Source: Macrothele yani | Taxonomy: Eukaryota > Arthropoda > Arachnida > Araneae > Macrothelidae | Direction of reading: 5' to 3' | Length of the DNA: 64,000 bases | Assembly: GCA_039090855.1 (NCBI GenBank) | Contig: CM076990.1 | Coordinates: forward strand, 201,691,232 to 201,755,231 | In this document: positions 1 to 11,940 of the stretch, one piece after another | How the letters are laid out: the number at the start of each line of letters is the position of its first letter | Position numbering within the stretch: the first letter of the stretch is position 1 | Made by a program: the position numbers and the translations under genes | The notes under the pieces: model-generated | Seen by the model: only the letters and a program-made list of their open reading frames with translations | What the model was told of the DNA's origin: nothing | Database searches by the model: none

Positions 1-1130
1 TGGGTAGGAATGGACCATGTTTAATTACATAAAAGTGCAGTTTTCCTGATTTATTTTATGTGCTGAAAAAAATTAAAATTTATTTTCTTTTATGCTACTG
101 ACATATATCTGCATTTTAAAACAAGATCTAGAAGTTGTAGTTTACATATCATTGTCATCACCAGGAGCAGATTACACAAATTAACATTTTTTTTAATATT
201 AGTTAGTCACTTTATGTAATACAGAAGTTTTTCATTTGGGAAAATATGTATTTACAAAATCAGTAAAGTTGCAGATATATATATTGCTTTAATGTTATGT
301 TTATAATGCAAGGAAAAACTAATAAAATATTACAAAAAGTAATATTAAAAGAAACAATATAATGAGGAATGTTGCTTACTATAAGTTGTGGTTGAATTTC
401 AATATTCAAACATTGTGTGTTATTAGTGCTTGCATTACTGTTTCTTTAAATGGTGATCAAACAAAATTTTGTTTGACATAATGTTTGTATTTCATTGCTA
501 TTCATAGAAAATCTGTTATCATACAGTAATGCAAGTAAACGTTGGAATTAGAATTGCAGGCTTCCTTCAGAAAGAGCAGCATATTTAGCATTTCTCATAA
601 ATCAGATTTGGTGAATATAAATTGAAGCACTAAAATATTTTAAAAAGATATTTAATGTGCTAAATTTCAAATGTGATAAATTGCATATAAAATTCTAAAA
701 CATTAATCCTATAACAACAATTCTCACATTATTTTAAAGTATTTTATATGTATTTTCTTTACAATTTCTTACCAAAAAAAGTTTTACACAAAATATTCTC
801 TTCCTCCTTAAAATGTTTAAAGAACAGTTTCCATTACATAATCAGAGGATTATTTAAAGGGATTGTCCTTGAATTTTGTATTCATTTATGTGTCCAGACT
901 ATTACCATTTATGCATGTAGTTAATGTTTATATTGTTGTTCAAGAAGGATTACTGCTACTGTTTTACAGCCAAGCGATCCTGTCAGTTTTCACTGTTTAT
1001 ATTTTTCAACCAAAGTTTGTATAGTTTATTCACTACTGTATTTAATACAACTATTTAAACTTGTGTATTTTATTCATCAGTAAAATTTAATATTCAGAGT
1101 TGAAGAAATATTCTTCACATAATACGTGGT
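1..1130. other. Upstream EXOC5 intron, no feature seen
   Basis: AT-rich sequence with no convincing reading frame, repeat boundary or RNA gene. It lies 5' of the first visible EXOC5 exon, so I infer that it belongs to the preceding intron. Confidence 0.5.
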
Positions 1131-1138
1131 AAATACGT

Positions 1139-1358
1139 CATGATAATAAACTTGGCAATCGGACATCGCTGAATTGACTGTAATTCGCCGTCGTGGGTGG
1201 TGCAACGGATAGCATGCTCGAACATAAATCGGGGGATGCTGGTTCGATTCCCGCTCCACGGCGACGAAATTTTCAAGTTTTCTGATGTGATTTAATTCAC
1301 GTGTGAAACAGTACTTACAGTCAATTCGGCGATGTCCGGTTGCTGGGTTAATTATCAT
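1139..1358 (+). mobile_element. tRNA-derived SINE (family A) with inverted flanks
   Basis: The core (about 1190-1262) looks like a tRNA. A 7-bp acceptor stem can form between 1190-1196 (gtcgtgg) and 1256-1262 (ccacggc). There is a box A-like stretch (ggtgcaacggatagc) and a box B (ggttcgattccc). The anticodon loop lacks the T normally found before the anticodon, so a working tRNA is unlikely. A non-tRNA body follows (gaaattttcaagttttctga). The outer 44 bases on each side (1139-1182 and 1315-1358) are inverted copies of each other, so the unit can fold back. Related copies lie at 5194-5275 and 41670-41914. Confidence 0.7.
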
Positions 1359-1850
1359 GGAGTAAAATTTAATATTTTTTTCCCCATTTCTATTCATTAA
1401 GGACCTTGCAAAGTGATATTTTGATTTTGCTATCTTGTCTATGAGCTCATCCACAAAAGGTGAAGGGACGTAGATAATCATATTGCTTCTTTTAGGAGTC
1501 AGATTGAAAAATAATATTTTCTGTGTCATTTAAAAGCTAAACATGAACATGATTTTTCCACTTACATTCAACTGCTTTTCATGTACAGTTTTTTTGTTTA
1601 GTATTGCAAATCTGTATTCATATTTGTCATTTCTCAAAAATCAGAAAAAAAAAATCTTGTGTAGGATAGAAGCATATCCCATTATTTTCCATCTTTTTCC
1701 AGTGCACAGTTCTGCTATGAAACATCAGAGTAGTTTTGCATTTGTCACATATTTACCATTAGAAGATGGGCTTCATACATACCTTTGGATTGGATAGACA
1801 TGACATCTGACATTAGATTGTGCATACAGTTTCAGTATTCCTCAGTGTGC

Positions 1851-2074
1851 GCCGCCCCGGTGGCGCAGTGGTCTAAGGCGCTCGCCTCTGATCATTCGTC
1901 CGTAAGGGGTCCGGGTTCAAATCCCGGTCAGGCATGGATGTTGTGTTTGTCTTGCGGCACTGACTCTCTCCCTTCCCTGGAACTAGTGACCCTAAATTAG
2001 GGACGGGCGACTGCTTATAGCGCATTGAGTTGCTCACAGTGGTAGTTAAACCTCCAAAAAAAAAAAAAAAAAAA
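1851..2074 (+). mobile_element. tRNA-derived SINE (family B), copy 1
   Basis: The 5' end has box A (ggcgcagtggtctaaggcgc) and box B (gggttcaaatccc), as in tRNA-Leu or tRNA-Ser type SINE heads. A conserved body and a poly(A) tail follow. A perfect 14-bp target-site duplication (attcctcagtgtgc) sits at 1837-1850 and 2075-2088, so this is a clear LINE-mobilised insertion. A second copy lies at 31208-31442 in the same orientation. Confidence 0.9.
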
Positions 2075-2088
2075 ATTCCTCAGTGTGC

Positions 2089-3123
2089 AATTTCTTTGCT
2101 AGTTGTTGTAAGTATATCACACAGCTGCCAGGTGTTCCGATTTAATTGGTTTATGTCTGGTTTTTGAACCCAGTGTCTGGGAGTCTGTTTTTTTTTTTTT
2201 TTTTATATCTAGTTTTTGTGGAATTTTAATATTTTTTTATTTTTTTGTTTATTTTTTGCTGTTTGCTCCAAATGCTATGGATTCTGTGTTGTCACTATGA
2301 AATTGTTGGTCTACTTTGGAGTAGGAAAAACAGTGAATATAGTAAGGAAATAAAAAATATCAGCAAAATAGTGTTATTCGACATCTGTGCAATGTTTATT
2401 TTCAAGATTATTTATTAATGGTTTTTGGGATTGTGTATTGGATGTTTTTTATATCATACATTTCTTTGGTAATTTTTTTTTTGCACATCCTCAATTCCTC
2501 ATGCCACTCAATGGCCAAGAACATTCAAAATGGCCAAAAATTATCATTCTAGCAGAGATGAGATTGTTTTGTGAATTTTAGAATTTTGAATTTTCCCTCA
2601 ATTCTGTTCCTGATTATATTCTATCTTTTATACTTTTCTGTTCATGTTCAACAATTTTAATATCTTTGGAAATAGGGGGAAAGAACAATTCTGTATTTTT
2701 TTAAATAACTTTTTCAAACAAAGTTAATGTTTTTTCTGTTTCTAACAGAAACAGAAAAACATTCACTTTTGTTTCTAACAGAACCAATCGGTAGAGCAAC
2801 CTTTTTAGCTCCTTCCCCATTTTTTAAATAGAAATTAACTTTCAAAATCGGTACTTAATCTGTCCATGATAGAATCTGAACCATTTCTGTGTCCTCTAAA
2901 ATTGTTTTCATGGCAGAGTAAACAATGCAGTACCAATTATTTGTACTTATTTGCTTAAAATGGGTTTTTCCAATCTTTGTCAAGGGAACACAGTAAGCAG
3001 TTTTTTTCTGTTGTTTAAAGCAAAATTAATGTTCAGGAAAGCTATTAGGTGCCCATTGTACAGAGAAAATGACTTTATAGGGAATCAAAGAGACAAAGGG
3101 TTGAAGTTCTGATTTGGAACTTG

Positions 3124-3154
<31 letters not shown>

Positions 3155-3229
3155 GGAAAAATGCTTGCTTGCTCTTTTTGTCTGTTGATAGCAAGAAGTG
3201 GTGAGTAAGCAGTGGAAAACCATGCACTT
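2089..3229. other. Intron sequence with poly(T)/poly(A) tracts and a small hairpin
   Basis: No gene is visible. There is a T tract near 2188-2204 and an A tract near 3131-3154. A small inverted repeat has arms 2726-2742 and 2748-2763 around a 5-base loop. The short open frames here are low-complexity translations. Confidence 0.5.
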
Positions 3230-3611
3230 TCAGAGAAGTTAAACTAAAAAGTGATAATGATGTTTTATAATAAAGTGACCACAATGGGAAAATTACAGAA
3301 AATTTGGAAATCAAACAAGATATCCAAACAAGCCAAAATCAAATTATATGAATATATATTATACTAACAATCATCTATGGAGCAGAAGCATGGCCAATTA
3401 AGTAAAAAGAGGAGTAAAAATTATTAGCATTTGAAATGAAATGCTTTTAAAAAAAAAATAAAACAAGCTAGACAGAAAAGAAAACAAATTGCACAGTCAG
3501 AAAAGAACTGTCATATCAAGTGACAATATTGAAAAAAATTAGAAAACAGCTACTGAAATGGTTCGGTCATGTGGCATGCATGTACAAAAACAGACTACCT
3601 AGCATCTTAAT
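3230..3611 (+). pseudogene. LINE reverse-transcriptase C-terminal remnant, 5' part
   Basis: The + strand translates to ISKQAKIKLYEYILLTIIYG followed by AEAWPIK and, after stops, WFGHVACMYKNRLP. This resembles the post-RT segment of RTE-like LINEs (KTK.RLY..I..P.L.YG.E.W, then W.GH..R). Several stops and gaps show it is old. The same reading resumes at 6960, because a 3.3 kb fold-back element has been inserted between the two halves. Confidence 0.65.
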
Positions 3612-5193
3612 AAATACTTTCACTTAATATTATAGTACTTTTCATGGTACTTAAGCTTTCTGTTTAACACTTTATTTTTACATACACTTCAGATATACAC
3701 TGCATGGCCCCAGGTTCAGGTTTAATATTGAATATGACAGTATACTATAAATAACTAGAATAAAAACACTCATTAAAGCTTACCCTGCCATTTTGCAGTA
3801 TTGAAATTCATTCGTCATGTGCGCAACTACTCTGTCAGTCCAATTGTGCTTGTTAGGGTAAATGTGCTCAAAGTTCAACTTCATATACTCAATCTGGTGT
3901 AAATGTCTTAGCACATAAAATTGTAAGATGATGAATTGCATAAGGAAAGAATGTACCATTTACAAACTTCTAAAAGGCTGATTTCCTTATATACAATATT
4001 TAAAAGGCAGGCCACTTCAAATTTTTTTTTCCTGTGTCGTAGCACTCTCCCCCTGTATCATTCTTGTCATTCTTAGTGCAAGTGAACTGGCCAACTTGAA
4101 TTACTCAAGTACGGGTTATACAGTGAAGGAGGATGTCCAAGTGAAGAATTAAAGGACACAAATTAAAATGATTAAACAGGAGTTACAATGGAGCAAGAAC
4201 TACCACATTATATATGAACCTCAAGTGAACCTTTGAGGGACAAAAATACCCTGGAAACGCCAATATTTGTTAATAAGGCAGAAGACCACCTATCACACTA
4301 TACCCTATTGCAGGAATTTGTCTTCTGATATCCCGGAACCACACCATCGTTTAATCCGTGTCGATTCACCATTATCACTCTCCGGACGCATTTCACTCAG
4401 TTCACCTTTCTGGTATCTTCAACATTACTACTGCTGGCACAATCTTCTCGATTGATACTGGAGCAGTCAGGCGCTCGGATGTTGGGCATCAGTGTACGTC
4501 ATCAAATAATATGTGTTCTCTCGCGGGCTACATGTGTAGAGGTTCTTATTTTATTCTTCAGTCTTTTTTTGTAATTCAATTTTTTCTCGGTTTCAAATAG
4601 ACTTCTCCAGGCAAGCAGCAGATAAACTGGAGCAGTACTGTTGCAGTTGTGTTCCATGGTTTTTTCAATCATAATTTAGTCTTCGATTAGAATTGACTTC
4701 CATGTTCTGCGTTGCACCCTTATTTTACTCTCTTCCCAGAGTGGGACTGCTTGATTGTTCATGCAGCATTCAATTAAAGATGTCTTATTTTATTTTCTGT
4801 TCCAGTTAGCCAAGTGTTCAAATTATCTTATTTTTAAATTTCTTTTTTGTCGATTCTATATATTGTGTAATTATTTCTTTATTTTGAATTATTGTTGGAA
4901 TGCTGTACGCTCCTTCCTTTTGTAGAATGAAAGTGCGGTCTTTATTATTTGATATTATGGTTTGGATGTCCTGCACTGTAGTACTAAAGTTGATATTTTT
5001 CTTTATACAATCTTTTTTAAGATAGAGTGAACCTCAGGTATATATGGTATCGACTTGCAATATGTTATTTTACTCTTTTCAACTCCTACTGTTGATATTC
5101 TATTTTTGGGGTTATTATGCCATTTATTTATTTATTTGCTGCTGTGCTAAACCCAATTGTCGGACTACCTTCTTAATCCTGGATTAAAGAGGT

Positions 5194-5275
5194 TAGCATA
5201 CTCGAGCGCAAATCGGTAGATGCGGGTTCGATTCTTATTTCAGAACGATAAAATTTTCAAATTTCTGTGGTTATG
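5194..5275 (+). mobile_element. SINE family A fragment
   Basis: The stretch containing box B (gggttcgattc) and the following kaaattttcaaatttctg-type body matches the copy at 1139-1358. It lies in the spacer between the inner arms of the fold-back element, and no target duplication is visible. Confidence 0.6.
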
Positions 5276-5721
5276 TTGTAAGGAAAGAACAGCTTGATGT
5301 ATGTCTGTATTATTATTCCATGTTTTTCAACTTGACAATATATAGGATCTACAAAAAGAAATTTAAAAATAAGATTATTTGAACACTTGGCTAACTGGAA
5401 CAGAAAAGAAGAAGACATCTTTAATTGAATATTGCACGAACAATCAAGCAGTCCCACTCCGTGAAGAGAGTAAAATAAAGGTGCAACACAACACATGGAA
5501 GTCAATTATTATTGAAAAAATGATGGAAAACAACTGCAACAGTAATGCTCCAGTCCACCTGCTGTTAGTCTGGAGAAGTCTAATTGAAATTGAGAAAAAA
5601 ATTGAATTACAAAAAAGACTGAAGAATAAAATAAGAACCTCTGCAGATGTAGCCGCAAGAGGGCTCAGAGTATTTGATGGCATACGACCGATGCTCGGTG
5701 TCCGAGCACCCAACTGCTCCA

Positions 5722-6520
5722 TGACAAATCACCCTCAGCTACAACAGTGGCGATCAGGGCAATGTGTCACAGCACACAGTTCATCGCAGCCTTCGTAGCC
5801 GAAGACCCACCCGGGTCCCCATGCTCACTGCATGTCATCACCAACAATGCATGAAATGTGCCCAAGATCATCAAGATTGGACCGTGGAGGACTGGAAGAA
5901 AGTGGCTTGATCTGACAAATCAAGTTTCCTGGTGCATCACATAGACGGCCAAATGTGGATACGCTGATTACCCATGGAGGCTATGGCACCTGGATGCACT
6001 GTTGGGCAGAAACAAGCCAGTGGCGGCAGTGTTGTGCTGTGGGCGATGTTTTCTTGGGACACTTTATGCCCCATTATCCCAATAGCACAATCTCTGACAG
6101 CTGTCAGGTATCTGAACATTGTTGCGGACCAAGTTCACCCATTCATGGCAACTGTGTTCCCTGCTGGTGATGGCCATTACCAACAGGATAATGCACCATA
6201 TTACACTGCCAGAATCATCAAGGACTGGTTCGAGGAACATGCTGGTGACTTTCTCTTAATGCCCTGGCCTCAAAATTCACCTGACTTGAACCCAATTAAA
6301 CATTTGTGGTTCGACTTGGAAAAGCGGGTTCGCACTAAATCAGCACCACCCCAAAATGTACGGAAACTAGAAGACCTGCTGTTGACATCTTGGTACAAGA
6401 TACCCCAGGATACCTGTCACCACCTCATCGAATTGATGCCTTGCTGAGTGGCCACTGCTTTGCAAGCTAAAGGGCGTCTTACAGCTTATTAGGTAGGTGG
6501 TCATAATGTAATGGCTCATT
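5722..6520 (+). pseudogene. Degenerate Tc1-like transposase
   Basis: A C-terminal Tc1 transposase (cut-and-paste DDE enzyme) is readable over 5974-6447. It contains GGSVVLWAMFSWDTL, QQDNAPYYTARIIKDWFEEH (second catalytic D) and NSPDLNPIKHLW. The third catalytic position, normally E in NPIEHLW, is K. The first acidic region reads SDKSSFLVHHIDG with a stop soon after. The N-terminal helix-turn-helix part is missing or unreadable and no TIRs were found. It replaces part of the right arm of the fold-back PLE, so it arrived after that element or was captured by it. It is inactive. Confidence 0.8.
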
Positions 6521-6959
6521 GGTGCATATAAGGGAATCAGCCTTTTAGAGGTTTGTAAATAGAGCATTCTTTGCTTATGCAATTAATCATCTTAAAATTT
6601 GATGTGCTAACAGACATTTACACCAGATTGAGTATATGAAGTTGAACATTGAGCACATTTGCACTAACTAGCTGAATTGGGCTGACAGAGTAGCTGCATA
6701 CATGATGAATGAACTTCAATGTTGCAAAAAGGTAGGGTAAGCTTTAATGATTATTTTCATTCTAGTTATTTATAGTATACTGTCATATTCAATATCAAAC
6801 TTGAACCTGAGGCCAAGCGGTGTAAATCTGAAGTGTATGTAAAACTAACATGTTGAACAGAAAGCTTAAGTACCATAACGAGTACTATAATATTAAGCAC
6901 AGAACCATGTGTATTCTTGCTGCTCATACATTAAGCAAATGTACTACAAATACTTTCAC

Positions 6960-7150
6960 AACAGAAAAAAAGAAGACCTGGTAGACCAAGACTTACCTGG
7001 CTGAAATTAGTAAAGAACATCTCAGGCTGCAGAATATATGGCGACCTTTTTTGGAAAGCAAGAAACAGAGAAGATTGGGAGAATTTGCCCAATGGAAGAC
7101 TCAACCCGTATTAGATGGGAGAGAAGAAGAAAGAGATAAAGAGATAATAA
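6960..7150 (+). pseudogene. LINE C-terminal remnant, 3' part
   Basis: The translation contains RRPGRPRLTWLKLVKNI and RNREDWENLPNGRLNPY, typical of the tail of RTE-like LINE proteins (R.GRP..RW......A.dR..W). It continues the reading interrupted at 3611. The 12-bp duplication at 6948-6959 separates it from the inserted element. Confidence 0.65.
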
Positions 7151-7532
7151 AGTAGAAAAGGTGTGCCATTTTTAAATAATACAGTGCTATGAACTTATAT
7201 ATAATAAAACTTTAACATAAAATGTAATAGGATTCCTATGCAAGTCTTTTAAGTAGGTTTGAATTGATTTCAAATTTTTATTTTCATGACTTTCATTGTT
7301 ATTCAGAACTAATATATATAGAGCGATAGATATATTCCATTGGATGATGGCAAAATTTTAATTCAGTTGTAATTGTTCATTCACATTCTAGTGTCCCAGT
7401 TTTTGATTTTGGAAGGTTGGCAGCTGTGATATAGTTACATTTGTGGAAACATATAAGATTAATCAATCAGGCAGTTTCATTTTTATTTATTTATCATTTT
7501 ATATGCACACACTCAAAAATACACTAGTCCTG

Positions 7533-7735
7533 ACCAAATTTGTTTACTCTTTATAGAGTAAATAAATTTGGTTTGGGCACAAAGGAGATATCATGACCAT
7601 AGACAGACAATAATAACCACATGGTTTTCCAACTGCACGATGAACGGCTTTCCCTTGATATAGGGACAGCCATTCGTAGTGTAGTTGGAAAACCATGTGG
7701 TATTGTCTGTTTATGGTCATGATATATCGTTTGTT
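7533..7735. repeat. Two adjacent inverted repeats (MITE-like)
   Basis: A short hairpin has 17-base arms at 7533-7549 and 7556-7572 (one mismatch). A larger imperfect palindrome follows, with arms of about 65 bases at 7587-7650 and 7667-7735 (shared core ccacatggttttccaact). No coding capacity is present and no clear TSD was found. Confidence 0.7.
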
Positions 7736-8157
7736 TAGATTTCACCACTATAGAACATTTTAACTTCAAATTCTTAGCGTTAAGTAATGTACTCATCACA
7801 CCTTAGTTTTTGTGGCGTAGCACTTGTTTAGTTTTGTGATTTTTCAATCTGTGTGCATAATTCATGTGTTCACATCAGAACATTTGTATTTGTTTCATTG
7901 CCTGGTAATGATGAAGTGTGTTTAAATGACCTCCTTGCAAGGCAAACTAAACTCTAGCACAATGTACTGAGCATGCTGACTGTATAAGTTTTGAAGTGTT
8001 GTAAGAAATTCAGCACTGTTGGACCAATGGTTCCTTTATCCTCCACCTTATTCATTCGTTGTTTTCAGTAACATTATTTATATGATTTAACATAATAAAA
8101 AAGTGCATTCTGTTTTAACTTGTATATGCAAATGTATTTACTAATTTGTTTTTGTAG

Positions 8158-8317
8158 GATTCATGATCTACGGAGGGACTTACAGGCAAGAATTGGTGCC
8201 CGAACCAACATCATGGGCCCCTTGATTGATAATTATGGGGGAGAAACATTTTTGTCTGAAGAAGTAGCTATGAACATTCTTCAAGAACATAAGCTTGCTT
8301 TCCAAAGATGTCAGACA
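8158..8317 (+). CDS. EXOC5: EXOC5 (Sec10) internal exon A
   Basis: This exon encodes part of exocyst complex component 5, a subunit of the octameric complex that tethers secretory vesicles to the plasma membrane. Read with a first base completing a split codon, it gives IHDLRRDLQARIGARTNIMG and, further on, GGETFLSEEVAMNILQEHKL and AFQRCQT. These align with the animal EXOC5 stretch around QDLKERIRQRTN and GETFLSQEV. The acceptor is a T-rich tract ending tttgtag. The donor is gtaagt at 8318. It ends in phase 0, matching exon B. The preceding exon is outside the window. The 160-nt exon has no frame damage. Confidence 0.93.
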
Positions 8318-8469
8318 GTAAGTCTGTTTTTTTCTTCAACCTAAGTTTTAAAACTTCTTTATTATAGCAGGTAGTTAGGTTTGTTATTATTATGAAAATG
8401 AAAGAAGATTTCACCCATTTCTAGGGGATCTTTTTTTCTCTTCCATGCAGAATGGGTACAATGTACCAA

Positions 8470-9850
8470 GTCTGAGAAGTGGTATTTTTTTTAGTTGTCC
8501 AGGAACCTCCTTACTAACCTATAAGTGTTCAGGATAGCTGACTTCTGTAGTTCCATGTGGGTGTTAGGTTGAAGGTCTAGTGTCTGTATAGAGTTGTGAA
8601 TGGTCTTAGGTACAACTCCTGTGGCTGATATTACTGTGGGGACAGTGATGTTCTCCATATGGCACATTTCCTTGACTTTGTATCTTAAGTCATTATACTT
8701 TGACAGCTTCTTGCCATGCGTCTTCTAGATGTTGCATGTGTTCGGCACTGCTATGTCAATGAGGTATGTTGACTTCTCATTGTTGACTAGTACAGTGTTG
8801 GGCCAATTGTGGAGGATGGTCTTATCTGTTCTGAAAAATCTGTCCCAGTACATTTGGTGCATGTTGTTCTCTAGAAGCATTGTTGGCTCATACTTGTAGT
8901 AGAGGATTGGCTCAGTTGTAATGAGGTTGTGCTTTCTTGCCAATTTCTGATGGAAGCAATTTGATATATTGGCAACTTGATTGTTCCTGTTTGTGCACTC
9001 TGTGTGATAGGTTGGATGCTTTCTGGCACTTGATGGCATTGCCAACATGTGTCACTTTCTGCTGACATGTCCTTCAGGTTATGATTCCAATAGTTTCTGG
9101 TATTTACAATTTGATCTTGTATAGCTATTAAGATCCCTTCAGTCTCAGGAAAGAGTCATTCATTTGTTAGCCATGCATTGGAGTCAGTCTTATCCACATG
9201 GTTGGATTGAAGATTGTTGTAGTGCCTTACTCGTCAAACTTTCTTTCCCCAAGCTTCTTCTTTTTGCTCCCTAGCTCTAATCTCAATGTTCTGGGTAGAA
9301 AGGTCTATGGCTGTATACTTTTTGTCATTCAAGTATTATTCCATTTGCTGGTTTTCTTTGAACTTGGTGTAGACTTGGGCGCTTTTCAGGATAAACTTGA
9401 TTTGTGTACCAACTTCTTTGACCTATTTTCCCTTATGTACTGTGTGATTTGGCCGATTTTCTTCCACAGTTCATCAACTCCACCCTGCAGTCTGTTTTGC
9501 CAAGCTGGTAGTATGTGCTTCTTGGTCCTTTGCTCCTGGTGACGAATTGTGTTTTTTTCCCATTTAGTCTTGTGGCTACAGCAGCAGTACAGTACACAGT
9601 TGTGTGGATCGATTCTAACATGGTACCATTTTCATCTAGGTAGGCTGGTATCACAGACTTGCTGAGGTGTTCTGTTATTTGCCATATTAGGTCTTTGCCT
9701 TGGTATTCTATGTTTCATGGTGGGTCCATTCCTTCGAACCGTAGGATGGTTGTCTTGAATTCTTTGGCAACCGCTTATGGCTCCTGCTGGCTTTGTTTGG
9801 TCTGTTCTTCTGTTACAGTCTGCTGTTTGTTATCAGGCATTGTTAACTTT
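8470..9850 (-). pseudogene. LINE fragment with PD-(D/E)XK-like C-terminus
   Basis: On the minus strand a broken frame contains, from 5' to 3', LPAWQNRLQGGVDELWKKIG, a Cys/His cluster (TCWQCHQVPESIQ), QKLARKHNLITTEPILYYKY, YWDRFFRTDKTI and STYLIDIAVPN, ending with TGVVPKTIHNS and a stop near 8475. This order and the D...K nuclease-like block (LIDVA.PN...K..KY) match the C-terminal half of invertebrate LINE polyproteins. The RT core seems to be missing, because the N-terminal part is followed directly by the C-terminal part. The usual PD dipeptide reads PN. Clade assignment is uncertain. Confidence 0.7.
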
Positions 9851-9983
9851 ATTATTATTAATTATTGAGACTATTATTATTATTGGTTGACTGTGTTGTT
9901 ATTATTATTATTGCTATTAGTACTATTAGTATAAGAGAATAGTGAATTACCTTGGAATATGCCTTGCATGATGTTATGTGGGA

Positions 9984-10114
9984 AATGTGAGGATGAAATT
10001 TGAAAGCATGTCGGAGTGACATGGAGGTGACTGGCTCAAAACAGAAAGTTGTGGAAGAAACTTGGCCAGACTTTCATCCAGCTGTGGGTTGATATTGGTT
10101 GATGATGATATACT
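9984..10114 (+). mobile_element. RTE LINE 3'-end fragment
   Basis: The sequence matches the last ~130 bases of the RTE copies elsewhere in the window (ggagtgacatggagg, gttgtggaagaaacttgg, then a gttgatgatgatga-type tail). It is strongly 5'-truncated and more diverged than the longer copies. Confidence 0.75.
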
Positions 10115-11938
10115 TGTGTATTAACCGAAAGTTGTGGGAAGATTTTTTTTTTTTAAGTGCAGGGTTCAGCTTATGTGTGAGTCAGTTAAAAATAAAAGTG
10201 AAATTTTTTATTCTAGCATATGATTTTGAGAAACTACCCATCTGCAGTCCTACGGGAATAGTTGCTGCTGATTGATACATTTAAAACCTAATACCATTTT
10301 TAAAGGGAGACAACATAATTTCTTGCTCCCCAAAAGAAGTTATCCCCTCCTTATTTCCCCTGCTTAACTTTGTGCATGTCATCCCACCTGTGGGGAGTGG
10401 TACTATAAAGAAATACACAATCTTCCATGTTTTCACACCTAGCATGGGTGTCTCTTCTTGCGACTCACCATTGTGTCATTGTTACAGAAGTAGAAAGTCA
10501 TGATCTTTTCAAAAAATTCTGCATAAATAAAGTCATGAATAGCACAGAAAGTGGTTTAGGTTATGGTTAAGATGAAGAAAACAGCCATACAATATTGCTG
10601 ATACAACTTTAATGGAAATGGATTTACAGAAAGTATTTGGAAACTGATAGAATGTCAGATTTTGAGAGTTTTCAAAGAAGATAATTTTAGAAATTTGCAT
10701 GACTTTATTTCAGTAAGTATATTTTTCAAACTCCTGAAATTTAAGATTAGCTTATATGTTGGTCCCATTTTTTTTTTTTTTTTTTACCAGATTTCAGCCA
10801 TTGAAATAGGGTCATCATCTTGTACCTTTTACACAAACAGGTTTATGTGATAGTTTCTGTTCACCTGCATTATGGTATGCACACACTATATTGGCTTGCT
10901 TGATATCATTTTTCTAATAGAAAAATATTAGCTTAAAGTTTGCAGAAAATGAAAATTCGCTAACTTTAAAGCAAAAAAACTTTCTGAGAAACCAGATGAA
11001 ATTCTGAAATTTTAAGTGGAGTTTTATCTATACTCCAAGTCACTCTAAAAGTGTACTGTTGTCAAAGGCCTTATCATGACTCGTCGTGGAATGCAAGAAC
11101 GGTATCCATCTGCGTTAATGTTCTCCTCTACTGTTTCTTTTCTGATCCTCCTATCCACCCACACATCTCACAAGCAGTGGGGATTGTGAGTGAAGGTCTA
11201 GTGGAGACCGAACTGCTTCCCCTACTGCCTGAGTTTAAGTAACCTACCCTTCGAGTTTCTCCGATTGTCAATTTATTGTCTCTGTACTGTTAATGTTGGG
11301 AAAGGTCTTCCACCCCTTCCCCCGTCTGAGTTGTATCCAAAGTGCGAAGCTTTTGATTCAGCAACTTCTCCTAACAAATTTATTTTCAAAAGTGCACAAA
11401 CTTCTGGAACTTTTTTTAGATGGCAATTTTGTCTGATAAACTGCTGAATAAACAAAAATGGATTCTGAGCAATAATTCTACTGCTTTTTGCTCTAAACTC
11501 TAGGGATTACTTTTCATAGCGGAGGTAGCTGTTTCACACCCTACTACATAGTGGTACACTCTTAGGTTGACTCGGAGTATAATCATAAAGTAACCAGAAA
11601 AGAAGTGTGTGTTCAAGTTGTGATCATAAGGAGCTCTATTGAAGCAACACCTAGAATAAGATATCGAACATTTAGAGCAATTGCATGTTTAGAATTGATA
11701 ATAATCCAACACCAGAGTGCTGTGACAAAACGACTGTGTTAATGGATTTTTTTAAGAAATAAATTTTACTTTTTTTACTTTTTAGTGTACAAGTATGTAC
11801 AACAAAATTCGTGGAAAAAGGATAAAGAGCTTAAGTAAAACTTTGCTTTCATTTGATAACTCAAATGTTTGATGTATCAACACCTTTTTTTTTTTTTTTG
11901 CACTTCCTTTAGATTTGACTTGTTGAGAGTCAACTATA
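10115..11938. other. Intron sequence, nothing recognised
   Basis: There are T tracts near 10145 and 10770 and a GC-richer stretch at 11040-11350 that I could not match to any family. No coding exon of EXOC5 is missing here, because exons A and B join exactly. Confidence 0.45.
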
Positions 11939-11940
11939 TA

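Larger units (their letters stand above)
3624..6947. mobile_element. Penelope-like element in fold-back (inverted) arrangement
   Basis: The insertion is bounded by a perfect 12-bp duplication, aaatactttcac (3612-3623 and 6948-6959), and splits an older LINE. Outer arms of about 370 bp (3624-3995 and 6535-6895) are reverse complements. Inner arms (about 4450-4870 and 5330-5720) are also inverted. The right inner arm translates to residues resembling the GIY-YIG endonuclease C-terminus of PLEs (TSLIEYCTNNQAV, EESKI). About 50 bases beyond the right outer arm have no partner, like the one-sided extension known for Penelope pseudo-LTRs. A Tc1 fragment and a SINE piece sit inside. The PLE class is inferred from the TSD, the structure and the weak protein match. 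Confidence 0.7.

Noticed and set aside
1190..1262. Possible functional tRNA gene
   Set aside because: The acceptor and T arms can form, but the anticodon loop lacks the conserved T, the spacing before the D arm is off, and the sequence continues into a SINE body with related copies elsewhere.
1543..1797. Small ORF of 84 codons
   Set aside because: It is hydrophobic chance sequence with no family resemblance, splice context or start signal.
6760..6860. Hammerhead core in the 3624-6947 PLE
   Set aside because: Only CTGAGGC and GAAG-like words are present. The core consensus is not met and no stem II could be drawn.
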